Origin: Alphaproteobacteria bacterium
GTDB lineage: Bacteria > Pseudomonadota > Alphaproteobacteria > Reyranellales > Reyranellaceae
Direction of reading: 5' to 3'
DNA length: 64,000 bases
Assembly (NCBI GenBank): GCA_017307275.1
Contig: JAFKFK010000013.1
Span: 1-64,000, forward strand
The translations under genes were made by a program, and so were the position numbers. Under the pieces are notes generated by a model, which searched no databases, had not been told where the DNA came from, and saw only the letters and a list, made by a program, of their open reading frames with translations. Below are positions 8,280-16,354 of this stretch, piece after piece; the stretch's first letter is position 1; each line of letters starts with the position of its first letter.

Positions 8280-9407
8280 ATGACCCAAGTCAGCGAAACG
8301 GCCCCGGACCTGCTTGCCGCCCTCGATCGTGGAGAATCAATACCTGCTCGTTGGTACACCGATCCGTCGATCACTGAGCAGGAGATCACGCATATCTTTC
8401 GCAAGAGCTGGAACTACGTCGGGCCCCTGTCGCAGCTTACGGCGGTCGGCGACTACGTGACCGGCTATGCCGGTGGTGTGCCGGTGGTCGTCGTCCGCAA
8501 CGAGCACGGATTGGCCGGCTTCGTTAATGTCTGCCGTCACCGCCGGCACGAAGTCATGAAGGGACGCGGCAACGCCAAGCTGATGCAATGCGGCTACCAC
8601 GCCTGGACCTACGACCTTGCCGGCGGCTTGCGACAGGTGCCGCGTTCGGCCGCCGAGCCGAACTTCCGGCTCGAAGACTATCCGCTGCTGCCGATCCGTG
8701 CCGAGGCGCTGGGCCCGTTCGTCTTCGTCCATCTCGATCCCGATGCCCGGCCGGTCCACGACTACTATGGGCCGATCCTCGACATCATCGCCGGCAGCGG
8801 CGTCGTGCTCGATACTCTCCAGCCCTACAGCCGCGAGGAATGGCAATCGCATGCCAACTGGAAGACGATGCTGGAGAACTACCTGGAGTGCTACCACTGC
8901 GCGGTCGCTCATCCGGGCTTCAATGCCGCAATCGACGTCCGCCCGGACGCCTATACGCTTACCGCGCATGGGTGGTTCTTAAGCCAGAGCGGTCAGGTGC
9001 GGCCCTCGGCCTTGCAAGGCAAAAGCAAGATCAAGCTCTACGACGTCGCGGGTGAAGTCACCCAGTCGCAGTATCACTTCCTGTGGCCCAACGTGACCAT
9101 CAACATCAATCCGGGCTTTCCTAACCTATCGATCGATGTCTGGACACCCGACGGACCGAACGCGACCAAGGGGTTCTCCGAACAGTTCTTCGGCCCCGGC
9201 GTCAGCGAGGAGTTTGCCCAGTCGCTGGTTGCCTTCAACAAGCAAGTCGCCAAGGAAGACGATACGCTGACTGATTCAGTTCAGCGTGGTCTCTTGGGCG
9301 GCCTTCCCGATCGCGGCCGCTTCCTGACGAACAGCGAGCACCTCGTCGTCCACTTCCAGAAGATGGTGGTGAACGCCATCCTCGGGAAATCGGCGGAAGC
9401 TCCCTAG
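8280..9407 (+). CDS. Rieske non-heme iron oxygenase, alpha subunit
   Basis: 375 aa aromatic-ring-hydroxylating type oxygenase. The Rieske [2Fe-2S] ligands are C85-x-H87 (VCRHRR) and C104-x2-H107 (CGYHAW). The mononuclear iron site is in ENYLECYHCAVAHPGF, with H206 and H211. The C-terminal domain matches the group that includes choline, carnitine or glycine-betaine monooxygenases and related single-component alpha subunits. No reductase gene lies nearby, so electrons must come from elsewhere. It is last of the plus-strand run starting with MaoC, and converges with the acyl-CoA dehydrogenase 22 nt away. Confidence 0.9.
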   Translation: MTQVSETAPDLLAALDRGESIPARWYTDPSITEQEITHIFRKSWNYVGPLSQLTAVGDYVTGYAGGVPVVVVRNEHGLAGFVNVCRHRRHEVMKGRGNAKLMQCGYHAWTYDLAGGLRQVPRSAAEPNFRLEDYPLLPIRAEALGPFVFVHLDPDARPVHDYYGPILDIIAGSGVVLDTLQPYSREEWQSHANWKTMLENYLECYHCAVAHPGFNAAIDVRPDAYTLTAHGWFLSQSGQVRPSALQGKSKIKLYDVAGEVTQSQYHFLWPNVTININPGFPNLSIDVWTPDGPNATKGFSEQFFGPGVSEEFAQSLVAFNKQVAKEDDTLTDSVQRGLLGGLPDRGRFLTNSEHLVVHFQKMVVNAILGKSAEAP

Positions 9408-9429
9408 CTCCTGCTATCTGGCCTCTCGC

Positions 9430-10596
9430 TCAGTAAGAGCGCGGCAGGCCCAGAACGTGCTCGGCCACAAAGTTCAGGATCATGTTGGTCGAGATCGGTG
9501 CCACCGTGTAGAGGCGCGCTTCGCGGAACTTGCGCTCGACGTCGTACTCCTCGGCAAAGCCGAAGCCGCCATGCGTCTGGACACACATCTCGGCCGCCGC
9601 CCACGAGGCCTCCGACGCCAGCATCTTGGCCATGTTGGCCTCGGCGCCGGCATTGATGCCCGCCTCGTACATCGCCGCCGCCTTGCGCACCATCAGGTCG
9701 GCCGCCTCGATCTGCGTATAGGCACGGGCGATGGGATACTGGACGCCCTGGTTCTGGCCGATTGCACGGCCGAACAGCTTGCGCTCCTTGGCGTAGTTCA
9801 CCGCCTTCTCGATGAACCACTTGCCGTCGCCGATGCACTCCGAGGCGATCAGCACGCGCTCGGCGTTCATGCCGGAAAGGATATAGCGGAAGCCCTGCCC
9901 TTCCTCGCCGATCAAGTTTTCGGCCGACACTTCCATGTTGTCGAAGAACACTTCGGTGCTGTTGTGGTTCATCATCGTGCGGATCGGCCGGATGGTGAGG
10001 CCCTTGCCCAGCGCCGAGCGCATGTCGACCAGGAACACCGACAGGCCTTCCGTCTTCTTCTTGGTCTGGTCGCGCGGCGTGGTGCGCGCGAGCAGAAGCA
10101 TCAGGTCGGAATGCTCGGCGCGGCTGGTCCACACCTTCTGTCCGTTCACGACGTAGGTGCTGTTGTCCTTCTTCACGGCCGTGGTGCGCAGGCTCAGCGT
10201 ATCGGTGCCGCTCGACGGCTCTGTGACGCCGAACGCCTGCAGACGCAGCTCGCCGGTGGCGATCTTCGGCAGGTAGCGCTCCTTCTGCGCCTTGCTGCCG
10301 TGCCGCAGCACTGTGCCCATGATGTACATCTGGGCGTGGCAGGCCGCGGCGTTGCAGCCGGCCTTGTGGATCTCCTCCAGCACCGCGCTCGCCGCCGAGA
10401 TGCCGAGCCCCGCGCCGCCATATTCCTCGGGAATCAGGATCGACAGCCAGCCCGCCTCGGTCAGCGCCTTCACGAACTCGGTGGGATAGCCGCGCTCGCG
10501 GTCCAGCTCCCGCCAGTAGCTGCCGTCGAACTTGAGGCAAAGTTGGCGAACGGCGTCGCGGATTTCGGGATGGGTCGGGGCGTAAGGATTTTCCAT
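9430..10596 (-). CDS. Acyl-CoA dehydrogenase-family flavoprotein lacking the canonical C-terminal Glu
   Basis: 388 aa from the ATG at 10596. The N-terminal helical domain is followed by FGVTEPSSGTDTLSL (FAD/substrate strand) and NGQKVWTSRAEHSD. The C-terminal domain has RKLFGRAIGQNQGVQYPIA and QTHGGFGFAEEYDVER. Where most family members have Y-E-G-T, with Glu as catalytic base, this one reads LYTVAPISTNMILNF. The base must lie elsewhere or the reaction differs. It is 11 nt downstream of a D-glutamate cyclase-like gene. The reading frame continues upstream of the chosen start, but that part overlaps the cyclase and lacks family similarity. Confidence 0.9.
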   Translation of the reverse strand: MENPYAPTHPEIRDAVRQLCLKFDGSYWRELDRERGYPTEFVKALTEAGWLSILIPEEYGGAGLGISAASAVLEEIHKAGCNAAACHAQMYIMGTVLRHGSKAQKERYLPKIATGELRLQAFGVTEPSSGTDTLSLRTTAVKKDNSTYVVNGQKVWTSRAEHSDLMLLLARTTPRDQTKKKTEGLSVFLVDMRSALGKGLTIRPIRTMMNHNSTEVFFDNMEVSAENLIGEEGQGFRYILSGMNAERVLIASECIGDGKWFIEKAVNYAKERKLFGRAIGQNQGVQYPIARAYTQIEAADLMVRKAAAMYEAGINAGAEANMAKMLASEASWAAAEMCVQTHGGFGFAEEYDVERKFREARLYTVAPISTNMILNFVAEHVLGLPRSY

Positions 10597-10607
10597 GGCG
10601 GCGCAAA

Positions 10608-11528
10608 CTAGTCCGCCGCCTGCCCCCAGGCAATGCGGCCAAGCTCGTCGACAAGTGCACCGTGAACGTCGGGGCCGAAGCCATCGACCGTGGGCTCGCG
10701 CAGCGCCGTAACGCCGTCGACAGCGCCGGCCTCGTCGACGATGGCGCGCGTGACGGCGAGGTCGCGTTCTGCTGTCAGGAATTTCGCAATCGTCGGCTGC
10801 CAGTCGGGCCGCAACACCGCCAGTGCCGCCATCAACCCGTAGGCACCCCAGTTCGACACACCAGCGACGGTCAGGTGATCGCACGAGGTGACGCAGGCGA
10901 TCTCGGCGCCATTGGGAACGGTGCGCGCGATCAGCCCCGCCGGCAGCCGCCCCATGCCGACCTCGTTGCCGCCGTCGCCGACCGCCAGCTTCTTCCAGGG
11001 TCCGCCCAGGAAGAGGTCGTCCAGCGGTGCAGTCCAGGCCGAGACATCGACCCCGCGCATGTTGCGCGGCTTGCCGTCGACGGAGCGGCCGCACCGCTCG
11101 ATGGCAACTGCATGACTGAGCGAGGCCGCGCGCCAGTCGCCGACCAGCTTGTCGAGGCCAGGCCAGTCCGAGACGGCAACCTCATCGACCGCGACCGCGA
11201 CACCGGTCGCGGCAACGGCAGCGCGTACGGCATCCGCACACGGCGTATCCGTCGCGATACGGGCGGGAATGCCACACGCCGCCAGTGCGGCCGCCAGCAA
11301 GGCTGTCCCGATGGGGCCATCGGTTTCTGGAGCAGCAACATCGCCACGGGGCACGAAGAAACCGGTGATCAACCCAACGGACGTCGCCTGTGCCAATTCC
11401 CGCGCCGCCTCGCCAAGCCCACCGGCGTTCGCCGCAATCAGATCCGCGGTCTTGCGGCCGACATCACGACACACTAACGCCTCGATGGCGGCGAGGCGCC
11501 TCGTCTCTTCGCTCAACTTTGTCGACAT
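10608..11528 (-). CDS. D-glutamate cyclase-like (DUF4392) protein
   Basis: 306 aa, ATG at 11528. It carries the motifs of the DUF4392 / D-glutamate cyclase C-terminal family: TGFFVPRGDVAAPETDGPIG near residue 55 and LAVGDGGNEVGMG near residue 195. CDHLTVAGVSNWGAYGL follows near residue 235. In animals this fold converts D-glutamate to 5-oxo-D-proline; bacterial members are largely uncharacterised. No signal peptide is seen. It is transcribed with the downstream acyl-CoA dehydrogenase and is divergent from the DMT transporter. The pairing with an acyl-CoA enzyme suggests a D-amino-acid or pyroglutamate link, which is inference. Confidence 0.82.
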   Translation of the reverse strand: MSTKLSEETRRLAAIEALVCRDVGRKTADLIAANAGGLGEAARELAQATSVGLITGFFVPRGDVAAPETDGPIGTALLAAALAACGIPARIATDTPCADAVRAAVAATGVAVAVDEVAVSDWPGLDKLVGDWRAASLSHAVAIERCGRSVDGKPRNMRGVDVSAWTAPLDDLFLGGPWKKLAVGDGGNEVGMGRLPAGLIARTVPNGAEIACVTSCDHLTVAGVSNWGAYGLMAALAVLRPDWQPTIAKFLTAERDLAVTRAIVDEAGAVDGVTALREPTVDGFGPDVHGALVDELGRIAWGQAAD

Positions 11529-11594
11529 AAACCTACACGCCCCCTCGCGAACTTCACTTTACGAAAGGATGCGGCGCGAGCCAAATAGCGCACC

Positions 11595-12491
11595 TTGTCA
11601 AACCTTCCCGCGCCGTCGCCGCTGCACGGCATCTACTTCAAAATGAGCGCGCTCGTGTTGTTCTGCACCATGGATGCCATGGTGAAGGCACTGGGCGGCA
11701 CCTACGGGTCGTTCCAGATGATGCTGTTCCGCAGCGGCATCGCCCTGGTCCCTGTTGCCGTGATGATCTGGCATGCCGGTGGCCTCCGGGCCGTCCGCAG
11801 CACGCGGCCGGGCCTGCAAGCGGTGCGCGTCTGCATCGGCATCTGCAGCATGTTCGGCTTCTTCTACGTCTTCCCCCGCATGCCGCTGGTCGACGCCTAT
11901 GCCATTTCCTTCGCCTCGCCCCTCTTCATGGTCGCGCTCTCCGTGCCGATACTGGGCGAGCCGGTCGGCTGGCGACGCTGGACGGCGGTCGCCGTGGGCT
12001 TCATCGGCGTGCTGATCATGCTCGATCCCTGGGGCATCCAGTTCCATGCCATCTCGCTGATCGTGCTGGCGGCGACGTTCTGCTACGCCCTGTCGACAGT
12101 GATGGTCCGGCTGCTCAGCCGGCACGACAAGGATGTCGTCACCCTCTTCTGGTTCGCGTTCTGCGCCAGCCTGGTGTCGCTGGTCGGCGCGATCCCCGAG
12201 TGGAAATGGCCGCCGCTTCTCGACTGGGTATGGTTGGTCACGCTGGGCCTGCTGGGCGGGTTCGCCCAGATCCTGATCACCCGCGCCTGGCGGCTGGCGC
12301 CGGCCGCCGTGCTGGCCCCGTTCGACTACACATCGATCGTCCTGGCGGTTGCCTTCGGCTATCTCTGGTTCAGGGAAGAGCCTTCCTGGACGGTCTGGTA
12401 TGGCTTGCCGCTGGTCATCGGCTCCGGCCTGTACATCCTCTACCGCGAGCGTGTCCGCGCCCGCGAGCGGGCAAAGGCCGTTTCGTCCTGA
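11595..12491 (+). CDS. DMT-family (EamA) transporter
   Basis: 298 aa with about ten hydrophobic segments in two EamA repeats. Segment pairs such as MDAMVKALGG near the N-terminus, AYAISFASPLFMVALS and the second-half FDYTSIVLAVAFGYLWFREEP are typical of drug/metabolite transporters of the RhaT/YdcZ-like class. The start chosen is TTG at 11595 because PLHGIYFKMSALV fits the usual family N-terminus; an ATG at 11643 would give a protein 16 residues shorter. Inner-membrane exporter or importer of an unknown small metabolite. It stands alone on its strand. Confidence 0.85.
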   Translation: MSNLPAPSPLHGIYFKMSALVLFCTMDAMVKALGGTYGSFQMMLFRSGIALVPVAVMIWHAGGLRAVRSTRPGLQAVRVCIGICSMFGFFYVFPRMPLVDAYAISFASPLFMVALSVPILGEPVGWRRWTAVAVGFIGVLIMLDPWGIQFHAISLIVLAATFCYALSTVMVRLLSRHDKDVVTLFWFAFCASLVSLVGAIPEWKWPPLLDWVWLVTLGLLGGFAQILITRAWRLAPAAVLAPFDYTSIVLAVAFGYLWFREEPSWTVWYGLPLVIGSGLYILYRERVRARERAKAVSS

Positions 12492-12584
12492 CTTTTTGGC
12501 TCTTTTCCTCAAAACCTCTATGGATATGTTCCAGGTCAAATGCGCAGCATTGACGAACCGGCTCGCCAACCACATCTTGTAGGC

Positions 12585-12917
12585 ATGACCGATACCTCCT
12601 TCTCCGTAACCCCGAACGCGGCCAAGCGGATCGCTTTCCTTGCCTCCAAGGAGACCAAGCCCGTCATGATGCGGGTGGCGGTGCTGGGCGGCGGCTGCTC
12701 GGGCTTCCAGTACAATTTCTCGTTCGAGGAACAGCGCAACGACGACGACCTCGTCATCGAGCGCGATGGCGCGGCCGTGCTGGTCGACAGCACCTCGCTA
12801 GAACTGCTCCAGGGCAGCGAGCTCGACTATGTCGAGGAAATGGTCGGCGCGTCGTTCCAGGTGAAGAACCCGAACGCCACCTCGTCCTGCGGCTGCGGCA
12901 ACTCCTTCAGCGTGTGA
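12585..12917 (+). CDS. erpA: A-type iron-sulfur carrier (IscA/ErpA family)
   Basis: 110 aa, start ATG at 12585. The three conserved cysteines are in GGGCSGFQYNF (near residue 42) and the C-terminal SSCGCGNSFSV. It donates Fe-S clusters to apo-enzymes, of which this window has several (CoxS, two Rieske proteins). The gene symbol is by resemblance; IscA/HesB naming would be equally defensible. It starts a plus-strand trio with exonuclease III (10-nt gap) and an ASCH protein. This neighbourhood is common in alphaproteobacteria. Confidence 0.88.
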   Translation: MTDTSFSVTPNAAKRIAFLASKETKPVMMRVAVLGGGCSGFQYNFSFEEQRNDDDLVIERDGAAVLVDSTSLELLQGSELDYVEEMVGASFQVKNPNATSSCGCGNSFSV

Positions 12918-12927
12918 TCCTGCCGCG

Positions 12928-13716
12928 ATGAAGATCGCGACCTGGAACGTCAATTCCGTCCGCAAGCGGACCGGAAATCTGGTTTCGTGGCTGCAAAGCG
13001 CCAAGCCGGATGTCGTCGTGCTGCAGGAAATCAAGGCGCAGGAGCCGCAGTTCCCCACGCTCGAGGTCGAAGCGGCGGGCTACAAGGTGGTGATCGTGGG
13101 CCAGAAGGGCTTCAACGGCGTCGCCCTGCTCTCGCTCCATCCGTTCGACGTCACGGCCCGTGCCCTGCCCGGCCATGTCGACGACGAGCCGGCGCGCTAT
13201 GTCGAAGGGCGCATTCACACGCCGCGCGGACCGCTCACCGTCGGCGGCATCTACCTGCCCAACGGCAATCCGATCGGCACCGAGAAATTCGCCTACAAGC
13301 TCGCCTGGATGGAACGCCTGTTCGGCCACGCCCGTGAGTTGCTGGCGCGCGAGGAGATGTTCGTGCTGGGTGGCGACTACAATGTCTGTCCGACCGAGGT
13401 TGACGTCTTCAATCCGGCCGCCTTCGCCGGTGACGCTCTCTGCCAGCCGGAGTCGCGCGCGGCCTTGCGCAAACTGCTCAACCTCGGCCTGACCGATGCC
13501 GTCCGCGCCTTCCATCCCGAGGGCGCGCAGTACACTTTCTGGGATTACCAGGCCGGCGCCTGGCAGAAAGACAATGGCCTCCGGATCGACCATCTGCTGC
13601 TCTCGCCGCAGGCGGCCGACCGGCTGACCGCTGTCGGCATCGACAAGGTCGAGCGCGGCAAGACCGAGCCATCGGACCACGTGCCCGTCTGGTGCGAGCT
13701 CGACGTCGCGGCCTGA
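12928..13716 (+). CDS. xthA: Exodeoxyribonuclease III
   Basis: 262 aa, the full length for the EEP-fold AP endonuclease/exonuclease III family. The N-terminal MKIATWNVNSVRKR and VVVLQEIKA hold the metal-binding Asn and Glu. LGGDYNVCP and the C-terminal LRIDHLLLSP and PSDHVPVW hold the catalytic Asp/Asn/His residues. It repairs abasic sites and 3' blocks in DNA in the cytoplasm. Ten nt downstream of the Fe-S carrier and 16 nt before the ASCH protein, so very likely an operon. Confidence 0.95.
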   Translation: MKIATWNVNSVRKRTGNLVSWLQSAKPDVVVLQEIKAQEPQFPTLEVEAAGYKVVIVGQKGFNGVALLSLHPFDVTARALPGHVDDEPARYVEGRIHTPRGPLTVGGIYLPNGNPIGTEKFAYKLAWMERLFGHARELLAREEMFVLGGDYNVCPTEVDVFNPAAFAGDALCQPESRAALRKLLNLGLTDAVRAFHPEGAQYTFWDYQAGAWQKDNGLRIDHLLLSPQAADRLTAVGIDKVERGKTEPSDHVPVWCELDVAA

Positions 13717-13732
13717 GGGCCGGTTTTTCGAC

Positions 13733-14305
13733 ATGCTGCTGAAGCGCCGCTTTCTCGACGGGATCGCGGACGGAACGATCTCGCTCGTCTTCCGGCGCTG
13801 GCGCAAACCGACGGTGAAGGCAGGCGGCACCTTGAAGACGGCCGTCGGTGTCCTGGCAATCGACGAGGTCGAGACCATTCCGCTGGCGAAGATCACGACC
13901 GTAGACGCCAAACGTGCCGGCTATTCCTCGCTCGACGAGTTGAAGGCCGAGCTTTCCAAACGTGAGGATGGCGACGTTTACCGAATCAAGGTCAGGCATG
14001 TTGGCGCCGACCCGCGGATCGCCCTTCGGAGCAAGTCACGGATCGGCGATGACGAGTTCGACGCCCTGCTCGCACGGCTCCAGCGCATGGACAGCGCCGC
14101 CCCCTGGATCAGGCGCACCCTCGATCTGATCGCACGCCATCCCGGCCGGCGCGCGGCCGAGCTGGCGACGGAACTCAAGCAGGAGACAGCGCCCTTCAAG
14201 CTCAATGTCCGCAAGCTGAAGGCGCTTGGCCTGACGGAAAGCCTGGAGGTCGGCTATCGCCTGTCGCCGCGTGGCCGGGCCGTACTGGCCCGGCTCGGCA
14301 AGTAG
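13733..14305 (+). CDS. ASCH-domain-like protein with a C-terminal winged-helix-like region
   Basis: 190 aa. The N-terminal 105 residues read as an ASCH/PUA-like RNA-binding fold: MLLKRRFLDGIADGTISLVF, then FRRWRKPTVKAGGTLKT and RIALRSKS. The C-terminal 80 residues (RRTLDLIARHPGRRAAELA and LKLNVRKLK-like helices) look like a small winged helix ending in RLSPRGRAVLARL. ASCH proteins are thought to bind RNA or nucleotides, and function is otherwise unknown. Same strand and probable operon as xthA. It ends 2 nt from the convergent SDR gene. Confidence 0.7.
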   Translation: MLLKRRFLDGIADGTISLVFRRWRKPTVKAGGTLKTAVGVLAIDEVETIPLAKITTVDAKRAGYSSLDELKAELSKREDGDVYRIKVRHVGADPRIALRSKSRIGDDEFDALLARLQRMDSAAPWIRRTLDLIARHPGRRAAELATELKQETAPFKLNVRKLKALGLTESLEVGYRLSPRGRAVLARLGK

Positions 14306-14307
14306 CC

Positions 14308-15075
14308 TTACTCGGCGCCGGCGCCGATCACGCCGCCGTCGGCGATGATGCACTGGCCGCAGACAAAATTGCCGGCCTTGGAGGCCAGGAACACCGCGAC
14401 GCCGCCGATATCGTCGGGCTGGCCGATGCGCTTCAGGGCGGCCTTGTTCTCCTGTGCAGCACGAATCTGCGGGTTGTCCCACAGCGCCTTGGCGAAATCG
14501 GTCTGGATCAGTCCGGGCGCGATCGCATTGACGCGGATGTTGTGCTTGCCCCACTCCATGGCCAGCGACTTCACCAGCGACAAGTCTGCGGCCTTGCTCA
14601 TGTTGTAGGCCGCGATATGGGCCGAGCCCACCAGCGCGCCGATCGACGACACGATGATGAATGCGCCGTCCTTGCGTTCCGCCATCTCCGGGCCGACCAT
14701 ATTCATCAGCCAGAGGTTGGACATGACGTTGTTCTGCATGATCTTCTGGAACACGTCCTCCTTCAGGCCGGTGAGCGGGCCGAAGTAGGGATTGGACGCG
14801 GCGTTGCAGACCATGATGTCGATCTTGCCGTAGGCCTTGCGGGCCGCAGCGACCAGATTCTCGAGCTGGGCCTTGTCGGAAATGCTGGCGGCCACCGCGG
14901 TCGCCTCGCCGCCCTTCTCCTTGATGCCCTTCACGACTTCCTCGCAGGCCGGCAGCTTGCGGCTGGAGACGACGACCTTGGCGCCGTGCGCGGCCATCTG
15001 CTCGCAGATCGAGCGGCCAATGCCGCGGCTGCCACCGGTCACAACGGCCACCTTGCCGGAAAGGTCGAACATCAT
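14308..15075 (-). CDS. SDR-family oxidoreductase (dehydrogenase/reductase)
   Basis: 255 aa classical SDR. VTGGSRGIGRSICEQM binds the cofactor, VCNAASNPYFGP is the NNAG-equivalent, SSIGAL holds the catalytic Ser, and YNMSKAADLSL the Tyr/Lys pair. IAPGLIQTDFAKAL follows. The GGSRGIG and SSRK start suggests NADP preference, as in the mammalian DHRS4-like bacterial group. The ATG at 15075 has a GGAG ribosome site 7 nt upstream. Sixteen nt downstream of the rRNA methyltransferase gene. Substrate unknown. Confidence 0.9.
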   Translation of the reverse strand: MMFDLSGKVAVVTGGSRGIGRSICEQMAAHGAKVVVSSRKLPACEEVVKGIKEKGGEATAVAASISDKAQLENLVAAARKAYGKIDIMVCNAASNPYFGPLTGLKEDVFQKIMQNNVMSNLWLMNMVGPEMAERKDGAFIIVSSIGALVGSAHIAAYNMSKAADLSLVKSLAMEWGKHNIRVNAIAPGLIQTDFAKALWDNPQIRAAQENKAALKRIGQPDDIGGVAVFLASKAGNFVCGQCIIADGGVIGAGAE

Positions 15076-15091
15076 CGGTCGTCTCCTGAAT

Positions 15092-16345
15092 TCATTTGGT
15101 CAGCAGGGCTACGAGCTCAACATGCGCCGACCAGAGGAACTGGTCGATAGGCATGAGTTTCTCCAGTCGGTATCCGCCTTCCTGCAGGACGCGAACATCG
15201 CGGGCGAAACTGCCGGGATCGCAAGATCCGTAGACGATCTTCTTTACTTTGGAGCCCGCAAGCTCCGCGCACTGCGCGGCTGCTCCCGCTCGCGGCGGAT
15301 CGAGGACGATGGCGTCGAACTTGCCAAGCTCGGACGCAGTAAGTGGATTGCGGAAGAGATCGCGCCGCTCGGCCACAACGCGATTGCCGCCGATCTTGCG
15401 CGCGACCGCGTCGACGGCCGCGACCGCCGGCTTGTCGCTTTCGAATAGGGTGAGTTTGCCCGGTCGTCCCAGTGACAAGGCACCGATCCCGGCAAACAGA
15501 TCGGCGACGTGTGCGGCATCCCCGATCCAGGCATTGACCGCGGCGCGCATCGTCAGCTCGGCACGCTTGGTCGCCTGCAGGAAGGCGCCTGGCGGCGGCT
15601 CGACCGTCGTATCGCCCAGGATCAACAGCGGTGCCTGGCGCGTCACCACCGGCTCGGCCGTCGCACGATCACCCCAGCTCAATCTGGCGAGGCCAGCACG
15701 CTCTGCAAGCGCGACCAATGCCTCGCCCGTCTCAAGTTTCAGGGCGAGCCTTTTGTGCGGCCTGATCAGCACATCGAGGCCGCCGTCGGTTTCGTTCAGG
15801 ATCGCATCGGCCGTAGCGCCGTCCGGCAGGATGCCTCCCATACCGCTTCGCAATAGTTCGAGGACGGCACTGATCGCAGGCCGCGCCACGACGCAGGTCC
15901 CGACATCGACGACCTTCTGGCTGGCCCGCTCGTGAAAGCCCGCCAACACCCGTCGTCCCTGCCGGCGCAGCACGATATCGGCGCGCCGACGTTCTCCCGG
16001 TTCGCAGGCCAGGGGCCGCTCGAACGCCGGCGCCTGGACGCCCTGCTGGCTGAGCGCCCGCTTTATCAGCTCGACCTTCCAGCCCAGGTAGATGTCGCGC
16101 CGCCAATGCTGCAGGGCGCAGCCACCGCAGACGCCGAAATGCTGGCAGGGCGGCGTCTCGCGGTGGCGTGAGGGCGCCAGGACCTCCAGAAGGTCGCAGA
16201 CAATACCGTCGCCGCGCTTGTCGCGCGGCTCCGCTTCGACGGTCTCTGCGGGCAGAGTGAACGGCACGAAATAGCGCCGGCCCTCGACCTCCGCGATGCC
16301 GTCGCCCCGTCCTCCGATCTCCAGAATATCGAGTGTCAGACTCAC
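15092..16345 (-). CDS. RumA/TrmA-type 23S rRNA (uracil-C5) methyltransferase
   Basis: 417 aa, GTG start at 16345. An N-terminal TRAM-like domain leads to a 4Fe-4S motif in PCQHFGVCGGCALQHW. The C-terminal Rossmann methyltransferase has DLFAGIGALSL, VLDPPRAGAA and the catalytic Cys in IVYGSCDPGSFARD. This set is diagnostic for class I RNA m5U methyltransferases (RlmD/RlmC/TrmA). Which uridine is modified is not decidable. It lies 9 nt after the asparaginase gene on the same strand. Confidence 0.92.
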   Translation of the reverse strand: MSLTLDILEIGGRGDGIAEVEGRRYFVPFTLPAETVEAEPRDKRGDGIVCDLLEVLAPSRHRETPPCQHFGVCGGCALQHWRRDIYLGWKVELIKRALSQQGVQAPAFERPLACEPGERRRADIVLRRQGRRVLAGFHERASQKVVDVGTCVVARPAISAVLELLRSGMGGILPDGATADAILNETDGGLDVLIRPHKRLALKLETGEALVALAERAGLARLSWGDRATAEPVVTRQAPLLILGDTTVEPPPGAFLQATKRAELTMRAAVNAWIGDAAHVADLFAGIGALSLGRPGKLTLFESDKPAVAAVDAVARKIGGNRVVAERRDLFRNPLTASELGKFDAIVLDPPRAGAAAQCAELAGSKVKKIVYGSCDPGSFARDVRVLQEGGYRLEKLMPIDQFLWSAHVELVALLTK

Positions 16346-16354
16346 CGGCTGGAC

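Noticed and set aside
11598..12575. A 325-codon minus-strand frame opposite the DMT transporter
   Set aside because: Composition is extreme in Asp/Glu/Arg/His, as expected for the antisense of a hydrophobic gene, and no family is recognisable.
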